From assembly GCA_035525495.1 (NCBI GenBank), contig DATLED010000098.1:3150-67149 (forward strand): DNA of 64,000 bases, read 5' to 3'. The first letter of the stretch is position 1, and each line of letters begins with the position of its first letter. The notes beneath the pieces were generated by a model. It was not told where the DNA came from. It searched no databases and was given only the letters and a program-made list of their open reading frames with translations. Position numbers and translations under genes: made by a program. The DNA comes from DATLED01 sp035525495. Its GTDB lineage: Bacteria; Actinomycetota; Acidimicrobiia; Acidimicrobiales; CADCTF01. Shown piece after piece: positions 8,284 through 17,209 of this stretch.

Positions 8284-9085
8284 CGATCGCCCCCCTGGCG
8301 TGGATCGGTCCCTCAGTGTCGCGCAGGCTCGGTGGCCGCCGCCCCGTCCGCAGGGCGATGATCTCGGCGCAGATGGACACGGCGGTCTCTTCGGGCGTCC
8401 GCGCCCCGATGTCGAGGCCGATCGGAGCCATCAGGCGGGCCAGCTGGTCATCGGTCACACCGGCGTCGCGAAGGCGTTGTCGGCGCTCGCCGTCCGTGCG
8501 ACGCGACCCCATGGCGCCGAGGTAGCCCACGCGCGTCCGCAGTGCGGCGACGACCGCGGGGACGTCGAACTTGTGGTCGTGGGTGAGCACGCACACCGCA
8601 TCACGCGGCCCGAGGTCGTCACCGACACCCGCGAGGTAGCGGTCGGGCCAGTCGACGACGACCTCGTCCGCCATCGGGAACCGCGCGGCGGTCGCGAACA
8701 CGGGACGGGCGTCGACGACGACGACGCGGTAGCCGAGGACCTTGCCGACCCTCGTGAGGGCCGCCGTGAAGTCGACGGCGCCGAAGATCAGCAACCGGGG
8801 CGGCGGCGCGAACGACTCGATGAAGACGCCGACCTCGGTCTGTCGGGCCTGGCCCTCCGGGCCGTAGTGACGGGTCGAGCTGAGTCCGGCGTCGAGCTCG
8901 GCGCGCGCGTCCCGCGACACGACCCGGTCGAGCTCGGGATGACCGAGCGTCCCTTCCGGGGCCTCGTGGCCGAGCCGGACCAGCAGCTTCGCTCCGAGGG
9001 GCTCGCCCTCGACGATCGTGACCAGTGCCACTGGCTCCTCGGCGCGGATGGCATCCCGCAACGACTCGTAGAGGGAGCCGCTCAC
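8273..9085 (-). CDS. xdhC: XdhC/CoxI family molybdo-enzyme maturation factor
   Basis: 270 residues. The C-terminal Rossmann half is typical: RLLIFGAVDFTAALTRVGK, VVVVDARPVFATAARFP, VLTHDHKFD, VGYLGAMGSRRT and APIGLDIGARTPEETAVSI. The N-terminal part is a divergent XdhC_CoxI-like region. XdhC-type proteins bind the molybdenum cofactor and assist its sulfuration and insertion into xanthine dehydrogenase/CO dehydrogenase-type large subunits. A separate 105-residue XdhC N-domain protein is encoded just upstream, so the usual functions may be divided between the two. A 61-base gap containing a 23-base direct repeat separates them. Confidence 0.88.
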   Translation of the reverse strand: MSGSLYESLRDAIRAEEPVALVTIVEGEPLGAKLLVRLGHEAPEGTLGHPELDRVVSRDARAELDAGLSSTRHYGPEGQARQTEVGVFIESFAPPPRLLIFGAVDFTAALTRVGKVLGYRVVVVDARPVFATAARFPMADEVVVDWPDRYLAGVGDDLGPRDAVCVLTHDHKFDVPAVVAALRTRVGYLGAMGSRRTDGERRQRLRDAGVTDDQLARLMAPIGLDIGARTPEETAVSICAEIIALRTGRRPPSLRDTEGPIHARGAIDVS

Positions 9086-9146
9086 CGTGTCTGCCTCTGG
9101 GCCGGCGGGCCGTGACTGCCTCTGGGCCGGCGGGCCGTCGCTTCGC
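9086..9146. repeat. Two perfect 23-base direct repeats between the xdhC-type genes
   Basis: The segment beginning CTGCCTCTGGGCCGGCGGGC is present at 9091-9113 and again, identically, at 9116-9138, separated by two bases. It fills almost the whole gap between the two xdhC-type genes. The unit contains a GGCC-rich core. Recent tandem duplication is the simplest explanation. Confidence 0.9.
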
Positions 9147-9464
9147 TCACCAGTCGAGGGGCTCGATCAACAGGTGGACGGTGCCACCGCACGTCAGTCC
9201 GACGGCGAAGGCCTCGTCGTCCGAGTACCCGTAGGTGACCCGACGGGGACGGCCGTCGCCACCCAGCAGGTCGAGCGCCTCGGTCACCACCGCACCCTCG
9301 ACGCACCCACCGGACACCGATCCGGCGACCTCGCCGTCCTCGTTGACGACCATGGTCGCGCCCGGGTCGCGCGGCCCGGAACCCTCGATGCCCACGACGC
9401 GCGCCACCGCGATCCGCTTGCCGCCGCGGCGCCACCGCTCGATGTCGTTGAGCACTTCCTTCAT
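9147..9464 (-). CDS. Stand-alone XdhC_CoxI N-terminal domain protein
   Basis: 105 residues covering only the XdhC_CoxI N-terminal domain: ATMVVNEDGEVAGSVSGGCV, then VGLTCGGTVHLLIEPLDW. The cysteines in GGCVEGAV and LTCGG are conserved in the family. In cox operons, coxF and coxI encode full-length versions. Here the short form precedes a full-length XdhC, suggesting a two-component maturation factor. The ATG at 9464 overlaps the coxE-like stop as ATGA. Confidence 0.85.
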   Translation of the reverse strand: MKEVLNDIERWRRGGKRIAVARVVGIEGSGPRDPGATMVVNEDGEVAGSVSGGCVEGAVVTEALDLLGGDGRPRRVTYGYSDDEAFAVGLTCGGTVHLLIEPLDW

Positions 9465-10591
9465 CTCCCGGCCACCACCTCGGCCAGCACCTCGAGCGAT
9501 GCCATCGAGTGTCCCTCCAGGAACTCGTCGACGAACGGCAGCGCCGCCGCCATCCCCCGAGCCAGGGGCGCGTAACCGGGGGTGACCTTGAGCGGGTTCA
9601 CCCACACCACGCGATGGGCGACGCGATGCAGCCGCGCCATCTGCCGCGCCAGCTCCTCGGCGTCGCCGCGGTCCCACCCGTCGGAGAGGATGACCACGAC
9701 GGCACCGCGGGCCATCCCCCGCACGCCCCACTCGTCGTTGAAGGCCCCCAGCACCTCGCCCAATCGGGTACCGCCGCTCCAGTCGCTCACCGCCGAGGAC
9801 GCCTTCTCGAGCGCCGCGTCCGGGTCGTGGGACGAGAGCTCGCGGGTGAGACGCGTCAGCCGGGTTCCGAGGGCGAACGCCTCGACCCGACCTCTGCCGA
9901 CGACGGCCGCGTGGAGGAAGCGCAGCAGGGCGCGGCTGTAGGACTCCATGCTCCCGCTGACGTCGCACAGCAGCACGACCCGCCGCGGCCGGTCGCTCGG
10001 CGCCAGGAACGCCCGCTCGATGGGTTCGCCGTGCAGCCGCAGCGAACGGTGGACGGTGCGGCGGAGGTCCGGGTGCCGCGTGCGCCGGCGCGTCCGGCGC
10101 AAGCGGTGCGAACGCCGGAGGGCGCCGCCGAGGCGGAGGTCGGCCATCAGCTTGCGGGCCTCGTCGAACTCGCGGTTCGTGTACGCCGCGAAGTCCTTGT
10201 GCCGGAGCACCTCCGTCGGGCTGTAGCGGACGCTGATCGTGCGGCCCTCGTCGGCATCGCCGGCACCGGAGCCGGGCTCGGGCTCGTCATCGGCGGCCTC
10301 GTCGTCGAGCGCGAGCACGATGGCCTCGACGTCCTGGCTCGCCCGGATGAGCTGGCGTTGGAGCCAGAAGGCGGCGAACGCGTGCTCGTAGGCGGGGTGA
10401 TGCTCGGGGCGACGGACCAGCGTCGTGCGGCCGGCCCAGTACACCCCGGCGCGCTCCTCGATCCCGACCTGTCCGAGGGCGTCCACGAAGGTGACGACGT
10501 CGCCCGTCGCCACGGGCACGCCCATGCGCCGCAAGGTCGTGGCGAACGCCGTCGCCATCCGCTCGACCTGTTCCCCGAGCTCAGCCCGCAC
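9461..10591 (-). CDS. coxE: CoxE-like von Willebrand factor A domain protein
   Basis: About 376 residues. The C-terminal half is a VWA domain with the MIDAS motif RRVVLLCDVSGSMESYSRAL and a later VVVILSDGWDRGD. The N-terminal half is the helical CoxE region with an Arg-rich segment before the VWA domain. CoxE works with the MoxR ATPase CoxD in assembling the copper/sulfido-molybdenum active site of CO dehydrogenase in Oligotropha (family knowledge). The GTG at 10591 overlaps the coxD-like gene by 11 bases. An ATG at 10621 is an alternative start with a longer overlap. Confidence 0.87.
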   Translation of the reverse strand: MRAELGEQVERMATAFATTLRRMGVPVATGDVVTFVDALGQVGIEERAGVYWAGRTTLVRRPEHHPAYEHAFAAFWLQRQLIRASQDVEAIVLALDDEAADDEPEPGSGAGDADEGRTISVRYSPTEVLRHKDFAAYTNREFDEARKLMADLRLGGALRRSHRLRRTRRRTRHPDLRRTVHRSLRLHGEPIERAFLAPSDRPRRVVLLCDVSGSMESYSRALLRFLHAAVVGRGRVEAFALGTRLTRLTRELSSHDPDAALEKASSAVSDWSGGTRLGEVLGAFNDEWGVRGMARGAVVVILSDGWDRGDAEELARQMARLHRVAHRVVWVNPLKVTPGYAPLARGMAAALPFVDEFLEGHSMASLEVLAEVVAGR

Positions 10592-11477
10592 GGGCGACCG
10601 CTGCCTCCACGAGCCCGCCAACCCCGCCGCCCCGCACCCGCTCCTGGTCCTCGCGGTACTTCAACACCGAGCCCAGCGTGGCCTCCACCCAACGCTCGGT
10701 CAGCTCGGCCTGACCGAGGGCGGCCAGCGCCTGCGCCCAGTCGATGACCTCGGCGACGCCCGGTGGCTTGAACAGCTCGAACCCCCGCATCCGCTCGACG
10801 GCCGCGGCGACCTGGCGGGCCAGGCGCTCGACGACCTCGGGCGCCCGCAGACGGATGATCGCGACCTCGCGCTCGAAGCCGGGGTGCTCGACCCAGTGGT
10901 AGAGGCACCGGCGCTTCAGCGCGTCATGGACGTCGCGGGTGCGGTTGGACGTGAGCACGGCGACCGGCGGCACCTCGGCGCGGAACGTCCGCAACTCCGG
11001 CACCGTCACCGCGTAGTCGCTGAGGATCTCGAGCAGGAACGCCTCGAACTCGTCGTCGGCGCGGTCGACCTCGTCGATGAGCAGGACGGGCGGCGGCCCC
11101 TCGCGATGGTCGATGGCCTTGAGGAGGGGGCGCCTGACGAGGAACCGCTCGGAGTACAGCTCGTCCTCGGCGGCAGCGACGTCGGCGCCGGTGGCCTCCA
11201 CGGCCCGCAGGTGGAGCAGCTGCCGGGAGTAGTCCCACTCGTAGGCCGCCTGCGCCAGGTCGATTCCCTCGTAGCACTGGAGCCGCAGGAGCTCGCCACC
11301 GGTCCAACGCGACAGGACCTTGGCCACCTCGGTCTTGCCGACGCCGGCCTCGCCTTCGAGCAGCAGCGGTCGCCTTAGCGTGAGGGCGAGGAACACCGCC
11401 GTCGACAGCCCCTCGTCCGCCAGGTAGCCGTGCTCCGCCAGGGCGGCGGTGACGTCGTCGACGGAGGTCGGTTGCAT
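10581..11477 (-). CDS. coxD: CoxD-like MoxR AAA+ ATPase
   Basis: 298 residues of the MoxR AAA+ family. Walker A is LLLEGEAGVGKTEVAKVLS, Walker B is VLLIDEVDRADDEFEAF, sensor 1 is VAVLTSNRTRDVHDALKRRC and an arginine-rich region follows. CoxD is a chaperone-like ATPase for maturation of the CO dehydrogenase active site. Pairing with a VWA-domain CoxE directly downstream is the standard MoxR-VWA arrangement. Upstream lies coxM after a 37-base gap. Confidence 0.9.
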   Translation of the reverse strand: MQPTSVDDVTAALAEHGYLADEGLSTAVFLALTLRRPLLLEGEAGVGKTEVAKVLSRWTGGELLRLQCYEGIDLAQAAYEWDYSRQLLHLRAVEATGADVAAAEDELYSERFLVRRPLLKAIDHREGPPPVLLIDEVDRADDEFEAFLLEILSDYAVTVPELRTFRAEVPPVAVLTSNRTRDVHDALKRRCLYHWVEHPGFEREVAIIRLRAPEVVERLARQVAAAVERMRGFELFKPPGVAEVIDWAQALAALGQAELTERWVEATLGSVLKYREDQERVRGGGVGGLVEAAVARAG

Positions 11478-11514
11478 GCGCAGCGAACGCTAATGGGGCG
11501 GACGGAGGACGGCC

Positions 11515-12341
11515 TCAGACCCCGGCTTCCTCGAGGGCGCGGCGGACCAGCACTTGCGCGAGGTGACGTCGGTACTCCGGCGAGGCGTTGAGGTCGCCGG
11601 GCGGATCGAGGCCCTCGGCCGCGGACGCGGCAGCGTCGGCGGCCGAGGCGCCCGACGCCAACGCGGCCTCGACCGCGGTGGCCCGCATCGGTACGGAGCC
11701 CATGTTGACCAGCGCGATGCCGGCCCCGTTGCCGGCACCGGTGCGGACGGCGGCGACGCCGACGATGGCCCAGTCCTGCGCCCGCCGGTTGAACTTCTGG
11801 AACGACCACCCGTTGGCGCCGGTCTTGGGAACGCGGATCTCCGTCAGGAGCTCGTCGGGGTGCAGCGCCGTCTCGAGGAAACCCTGGAAGAAGTCGGTGG
11901 CGGCGATCTCGCGCTGGCCGTTCGGACCCTTGGCGACGAGCGTCGCATCCAGGGCGAGAACGACGGCGGGAAGGTCCGATGCCGGATCGCCGTGGGCCAA
12001 CGTGCCGCCGAGGGTGCCGCGATGGCGGACCTGGGGATCGCCGACGTGGGACGCCGCGTGAGCGAGCAACGGGACCTCCGCCTCGAGCAGCGCGGACGTC
12101 TCGACCTCGCGATGGCGCGTCAGCGCGCCGATGGCGACGTGGTCGCCGGCGTCGCGGATGTAGCTCAGCTCGCTCAGGCGACCGACGTCGATGAGCATCG
12201 CCGGGGTCGCCAGGCGCAACTTCATCAGCGGTAGCAGCGAGTGGCCGCCGGCGAGGAGCTTGGTTTCGTCGCCGTGCTCGGTCAGGAGACTGATGGCCTC
12301 GTCCGCAGACGACGCCCGCTGGTACTCGAACGCCGCGGGGA

Positions 12342-12345
<4 letters not shown>
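11515..12345 (-). CDS. coxM: FAD-binding medium subunit of a CO dehydrogenase-type molybdenum hydroxylase
   Basis: 276 residues of the CoxM/CutM family. The FAD-binding motifs are LLAGGHSLLPLMKLRLA and RHRGTLGGTLAHGDPASDLP, with the CO dehydrogenase flavoprotein C-terminal domain after them. The subunit carries electrons from the Fe-S small subunit to an acceptor. The GTG at 12345 overlaps the coxS stop as GTGA. A catalytic large subunit would normally lie next to coxS and coxM but none is here. Confidence 0.92.
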
Positions 12346-12833
<488 letters not shown>

Positions 12834-12870
12834 GGCGGCATCATGCCAAGGAAGTCGCGATGATGCAGAC

Positions 12871-14220
12871 ATGAAGGACCAGGTGAAGCGGTGGATGGAC
12901 GAGACGGTCGAGCAGCATCACCTGACCGGCCTCGCCGTCGGGGTCCTGCACGGCGACGAGCGGGTCGAGCTGGCGACGGGCTGGGTGAACAAGGAGGCCG
13001 GCATCGAGGCAAGGCCCGACGCCGTCCATCAGATCGGGTCGATCACCAAGGTGTACACGACGACGATCGTCAACCGACTCCTCACCGAGGGTGGGCTGTC
13101 GCTCGATGACCCACTCCCCGATCTCGTACCCGAGCTCCGGCTGAAGGGCGATCCCGACCTCTCCGGCGTCCGTGTGCGCCACCTGCTGACCCACACGAGC
13201 GGCCTGCCCGGCGACGCCTTCCTGGAGACCGGCGAGGGCGACGAGAACCTGGCCCGATGGATCGAGGCCCTGGCGGGCGAGGACGCGACGCTCGAGGCGG
13301 AGCCCGGCGTCCGGTGGTCGTACTGCAACACCGCCTTCAGCCTGCTGGGTCGGATCGTCGAGCACCGGATGGGCATCCCCTTCCGCCAGGCGATGCGGGA
13401 CGTCGTCACCCGCCCGCTCGGGATCCTCACCCCGGTGGTGACGGCGCGCGAGGCGCTCCGGTTCCGCGTCGCCGTCGGCCACGTGCGGACGCCCGACGGC
13501 GAGAGCCTCTCCCGGCCGTGGGCCGCCCTCCCGGTGTCGTCGGCGCCTGCGGGCTCGACGCCGACGGCGCGCGTCGGCGACGTGCTCACGTTCGCCCGCG
13601 CCCACCTCGACCCGGCGGACGATCGGCTCGGTTCGCGGGCCTCCCTGGACGCGCTCCAGGAGGCGCAGGTCGACATGCCGTCCTCCATGGCCGACTCCCA
13701 GGCGCTCGGCTGGATGATCCACGTGACCACGCCCAAGGTCATCGGGCACGGCGGATCGACCCAGACGCAGAACGCCATGTTGCTGGCGTCCGCGGATCCG
13801 TCGTTCATCACGATCGTGCTGTCGAACGACCTCCACGGCGGCCGTGCCATCCGCCACCTGACCCGCACGCTCTGGGGTGAGCTCGCCGGTGTCGACCTGT
13901 TCGCCGATCCCGTCGAGACGGCACTGGACGACGCCTTCGACGTGTCCCTCCTCGCCGGCACCTACGAGCGCTACGGCTGTCGCGTCGACGTCGCCTCCGG
14001 CCAAGGACGCGGCCTCGGCATCCGGGTGGCGACGACCACGGCCGGGGAGACGGTGACCATGGACCTCGAGCAGGTGGCCCCCACCTCCGCGGACGGCCGG
14101 AGGTGGATGGCGCGCCAGCCACTGCAGGACGCAGTCAGTTCGATCGAGTTCCGCGAGTGGGACCACGGTCGCCCGTTCGTCCTCCACTTCGGCGGCAGGG
14201 CCAACCTCCGCCGCGACTAG
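12871..14220 (+). CDS. Serine hydrolase of the beta-lactamase class C / esterase fold
   Basis: 449 residues. The nucleophile motif is IGSITKVYT (SxxK), the second motif YCNTAFS (YxN) and the third HGGST (HxG-like). There is no signal peptide, so it is probably cytoplasmic, unlike true beta-lactamases. Relatives are esterases, D-aminopeptidases or transesterases. The last ~100 residues form an extra beta-rich domain often seen in this family. It is divergent from coxS and ends 4 bases inside the convergent oxidoreductase gene. Confidence 0.82.
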   Translation: MKDQVKRWMDETVEQHHLTGLAVGVLHGDERVELATGWVNKEAGIEARPDAVHQIGSITKVYTTTIVNRLLTEGGLSLDDPLPDLVPELRLKGDPDLSGVRVRHLLTHTSGLPGDAFLETGEGDENLARWIEALAGEDATLEAEPGVRWSYCNTAFSLLGRIVEHRMGIPFRQAMRDVVTRPLGILTPVVTAREALRFRVAVGHVRTPDGESLSRPWAALPVSSAPAGSTPTARVGDVLTFARAHLDPADDRLGSRASLDALQEAQVDMPSSMADSQALGWMIHVTTPKVIGHGGSTQTQNAMLLASADPSFITIVLSNDLHGGRAIRHLTRTLWGELAGVDLFADPVETALDDAFDVSLLAGTYERYGCRVDVASGQGRGLGIRVATTTAGETVTMDLEQVAPTSADGRRWMARQPLQDAVSSIEFREWDHGRPFVLHFGGRANLRRD

Positions 14221-15311
14221 AAGCGCGACGGCGCCAGCGCCGCGTCGGGATCGCCGCCGTCGAGAACGAGCTGCGCGGCGAGGGTGGCCATCGCCGGAGC
14301 CGTCTGGATGCCGTACCCGCCCTGACCGGCGAGCCAGAAGAGCCCTTCGACCGTCGGGTCGGCGCCGACCACCGGATTGCGATCGGGGGCGAACGTCCGC
14401 AACCCCGCCCACGGCCTGGTCGCGTGCCGGAGCTCGACCGCGAGGGCGGCGCCGATGCGCTCGAGCGCGACTGCGACGTCGAGCTCCTCGGGCCGGGCGT
14501 CGCAGGGCGGCGAAGGATGCTCGTCGGCCGGCGACCCGAGCAGTCGGACGCCCTCCGGCTTGAAGTAGAAGCCCTCGTCGGCATCGACCACCAAGGGCCA
14601 CTCGCGGGCATCGACGCCGTTCGGCGCGTCGAAGGTGAAGGCCGTCCGTCGCCGCGGCGTGAACCCGAGCGGCCGCGCGCCGAAGACCCGGGCGACCTCG
14701 TCGGCCCACGCGCCCGCCGCATCGACGACGACCGTCGCTTCGACGTCTTCGCCGACGGCCATGCGCAGCCGCCACGAACCGGTCGCCCGCTCGGCGGCCA
14801 CGACGCGCGACGACACCTGCACCGTCCCACCGCGCGAGCGGAAGCCGCGCAGGTAGCCGGTGACGATGGCGTGGACGTCGAGGTCGAGCGCGTCCGGTTC
14901 CCAGACGCCCCCCGCGACGTACCCACGATCCAGGACCGGGCAGAGGGCCAGCACGCCGTCGATGCCGACGCGTTCGAGGGTCGGCACCAGCGCCGCACCA
15001 GCGGCATGCAGCGCGTCGAGCCGGCCAAGCTGATCGTCGCGCCCGATCCACAGCGCGCCGCGAGGCGACAACAGGGGCTGGTCCCCGAACACCGACGGTG
15101 GATTCGTCAGGAACGGGCGGCTGGCGATCGTCAGCGCCCGGATGGCGGCGCTCCCGTAGTTCTCGGTGAACACTGCCGCCGAACGCCCCGTCGTGTGGAA
15201 GGCGGTCGTCGCCTCCCCCTCGAGCAGCACGACGCTCGCCCGAGCCGCCAACTCGTAGGCCACGGACGCACCCGCGATCCCGCCGCCGATGACGGCGACG
15301 TCGAAGCTCAC
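14217..15311 (-). CDS. FAD-dependent oxidoreductase of the D-amino-acid/glycine oxidase (DAO) family
   Basis: 364 residues. It has the N-terminal dinucleotide motif FDVAVIGGGIAGASVAYEL, a central VVVDAAGAWADEVARVFG and the C-terminal GLFWLAGQGGYGIQTAPAM that closes the FAD site. It resembles DadA/sarcosine-oxidase-type enzymes that oxidise amines or amino acids. The substrate is not evident. The GTG at 15311 overlaps the M81 stop as GTGA, so it is co-transcribed with that gene. Its stop overlaps the convergent hydrolase gene. Confidence 0.85.
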   Translation of the reverse strand: MSFDVAVIGGGIAGASVAYELAARASVVLLEGEATTAFHTTGRSAAVFTENYGSAAIRALTIASRPFLTNPPSVFGDQPLLSPRGALWIGRDDQLGRLDALHAAGAALVPTLERVGIDGVLALCPVLDRGYVAGGVWEPDALDLDVHAIVTGYLRGFRSRGGTVQVSSRVVAAERATGSWRLRMAVGEDVEATVVVDAAGAWADEVARVFGARPLGFTPRRRTAFTFDAPNGVDAREWPLVVDADEGFYFKPEGVRLLGSPADEHPSPPCDARPEELDVAVALERIGAALAVELRHATRPWAGLRTFAPDRNPVVGADPTVEGLFWLAGQGGYGIQTAPAMATLAAQLVLDGGDPDAALAPSRF

Positions 15312-16807
15312 GGCGATCGGGGAATGGCCGCGCCGGGTTCGTAGGTGGCGTCGGGAGTGGTCGGCCACAACGGGCGCGTCGCTCGCGTGTGGTCGAAGAC
15401 CTCGACGCGCGTCGTGGTGAGCCCGGGTGCGTCGGCGGTGATGATCTGCTTGGCCAGCGGACCGAAGCCGGCGCGGAAGTGGTTCGACGACTTGAGGGCG
15501 ACGATCTGGCACCGCTCGAGGTCGATGCCGTGCAACGTGAAGAGGCCCGGGTCGTAGGTCTGTTGCCGTACCGAGATCACGACGATGTCGAGGCCGTCGA
15601 CGACGAGGCGAGCCGTTCGACCGAGGTGGGCGGTCGTCCCGGCGGCGAGGAAACGCATCGTGAATCGCCCGTCGGTGAGGCACTTCACGCGCGCTCGGAG
15701 GGCCAGCGGCGCCCCGTGCAGCGCGTCGTGTTTCCCGCCCAGGTGGATGTCGATCGAGGCGCCGACGCCCGCGCCGTGGGCCTGCTCGACGACCTCCGGG
15801 TCGTAGATCCCCCCGAAGCACGACTCGGTCACGCCGGCGTCGAGCAGCGCCCGCAGCAGATGTGTCCCGTCGCCAGGTGTGCCGCCGCCCGGGTTGTCGG
15901 AGGTGTCGTTGATGACGATCGGACGTTCGTCGGCGGCGAGGGCCAGTCGGATCGCCTGGTCTGGCGTCGGGTGCTCCGACCGGAACTCCTCGCGGTGCTC
16001 CCAGATCCACCCGCCCGCCTCGGCGCCGACGGATCGTGCGAGCGCGGCGTCTCCGTTGGTCACCACGACCACGTGGACGCCGACATCGACGACGTCGGTG
16101 AACGGGAAGCCGTGGAAGACCGTGCAGTCGACGACGTCGGGGTGCTCCTCGAGCCGGCGACACACCTCGTTCATGGCGTTCGCCGGGAAGCCCGGGTCCG
16201 TGGTCGAGGTCGGCAGCAGGATCGGCAGGTGCTCGACGTGGGTCACCGGTCGTAAGGAACCGTCGAGGAGGGCCGGTAGGAGGTGGACGGCCTCGTGTCC
16301 CCGCTCCCACATGTCGGTGTGCGGATAGAGGTGGTAGCCGAGCATGACGTCGTAGTGCTCGGCCATGGCGTCGGTGATGTTGCCGTGGAGATCGAGGCTG
16401 ACGACGATCGGCAGGTCGGCTCCGACGACGCCGCGTATGGCCCGGCCGAGGTCGCCTTCGAGGTCCTCGACCCCGTCGACGACGCCCGCGCCGTGCAGGT
16501 CGAGGGCGAGGGCATCGAGCGGCATCGCCGCCTCGATGCTCGCCAACAGCTCGTCCCGCATGGCTTCGTAGGCGGCGAGCTCGATCGTCCCGGAGGGCTC
16601 GGCGCCGGCCCACCGGAGCGGGACGGCTTCACCGCCGAGCTCGTCGAGGGCGTCGAGGAACCCGCCGAGGCACGTCCGCACCCCGCGGCTCCGCTCGACG
16701 AGGCGGTCGCCCCAGAGGCGGTGGAACGAGCCGAGACCCGTCGGTCCGAAGGTGTCGAGGGCGTAGGTGTTCGTCTCGTGGACGATGCCGCCGAGGCCGA
16801 CCCTCAC
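15308..16807 (-). CDS. M81 family metallopeptidase (MlrC-like)
   Basis: 499 residues. The family start VGLGGIVHETNTYA carries the conserved His-Glu-Thr-Asn. Further motifs are LDLHGAGV, VVSLDLHGNIT, the long acidic/His region PHTDMWERG, VINDTSDNPGGGTPGDGT and CFGGIYDPE. MlrC from sphingomonads finishes degradation of microcystin peptides; most homologues are of unknown substrate. The start is GTG at 16807. Partnership with a DAO-type oxidase suggests catabolism of an unusual peptide or amino acid (inference). Confidence 0.88.
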   Translation of the reverse strand: MRVGLGGIVHETNTYALDTFGPTGLGSFHRLWGDRLVERSRGVRTCLGGFLDALDELGGEAVPLRWAGAEPSGTIELAAYEAMRDELLASIEAAMPLDALALDLHGAGVVDGVEDLEGDLGRAIRGVVGADLPIVVSLDLHGNITDAMAEHYDVMLGYHLYPHTDMWERGHEAVHLLPALLDGSLRPVTHVEHLPILLPTSTTDPGFPANAMNEVCRRLEEHPDVVDCTVFHGFPFTDVVDVGVHVVVVTNGDAALARSVGAEAGGWIWEHREEFRSEHPTPDQAIRLALAADERPIVINDTSDNPGGGTPGDGTHLLRALLDAGVTESCFGGIYDPEVVEQAHGAGVGASIDIHLGGKHDALHGAPLALRARVKCLTDGRFTMRFLAAGTTAHLGRTARLVVDGLDIVVISVRQQTYDPGLFTLHGIDLERCQIVALKSSNHFRAGFGPLAKQIITADAPGLTTTRVEVFDHTRATRPLWPTTPDATYEPGAAIPRSP

Positions 16808-16820
16808 CTCGAGACGTCCC

Positions 16821-16922
16821 TCATCTCGAGCGGTTCGGAGCCGCGGAACCCGGCGTTGTGGACCGCGGGCGCCCCTTGGCGTCGTCCTCCTTGGGGAGCA
16901 CCCGGTTTCCGAGGATGGACAC
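16821..16922 (-). pseudogene. Possible N-terminal relic of a molybdenum hydroxylase large subunit (coxL)
   Basis: A 33-codon open frame starts with GTG at 16922 and reads VSILGNRVLPKEDD before turning into unrelated sequence and stopping. The consensus start of form II CO dehydrogenase/xanthine dehydrogenase-type large subunits is close to SILGxRVxRxEDP. The match is short and from memory. A good leaderless promoter (TAGAGT, 7 bases before the GTG) is retained. It could instead be an unrelated leader peptide. It sits about 4 kb upstream of coxS, between the nitrile hydratase and M81 genes. Confidence 0.4.
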
Positions 16923-16929
16923 GCGGTCG

Positions 16930-16935
16930 ACTCTA
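16930..16935 (-). promoter_or_regulatory. -10 box (TAGAGT) for a leaderless start at 16922
   Basis: TAGAGT fits TANNNT and its end lies 7 bases from the GTG at 16922, the same geometry as at about twenty other genes in the window. It would drive the putative coxL relic and probably the M81-oxidase pair downstream. Confidence 0.5.
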
Positions 16936-16969
16936 CGATGCGCCGTCGTACGGCACGGGCGGCCCCTGA

Positions 16970-17209
16970 TCAGGCGAGGCCGAGGTCGGTGACGAAGGCG
17001 TCGAGCGCGAGGCCGAAGGCGTCGTAGTAGTCGGCCGCGGGGTCAGCCTCGATGGCGGCGACGAGGTGGGAGCGGAAGGCGTCCCACTCGAGACCCTCGC
17101 GCTCGAGAATGGCGACGCACAGCCCGAAGGCGCGTCCCTGCCAGGGCGCCTCGAAGACGAGCTCGCCGTTGCGCCGAGGCGGCGCTGCCGGGCCGTTGGT
17201 GTCGATCAC
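16970..17209 (-). CDS. Nitrile hydratase accessory protein (short form)
   Basis: 79 residues: PPRRNGELVFEAPWQGRAFG followed by ILEREGLEWDAFRSHLVAAI and a Tyr-rich YYDAFGLALDAF. This matches the nitrile hydratase accessory/activator family (14K, NhlE-like), which delivers cobalt and exchanges the alpha subunit. The family is usually somewhat over 100 residues, so this is a compact member. The GTG at 17209 overlaps the alpha-subunit stop as GTGA. Gene order beta-alpha-activator matches cobalt-type enzymes such as those of Rhodococcus. Confidence 0.85.
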   Translation of the reverse strand: MIDTNGPAAPPRRNGELVFEAPWQGRAFGLCVAILEREGLEWDAFRSHLVAAIEADPAADYYDAFGLALDAFVTDLGLA

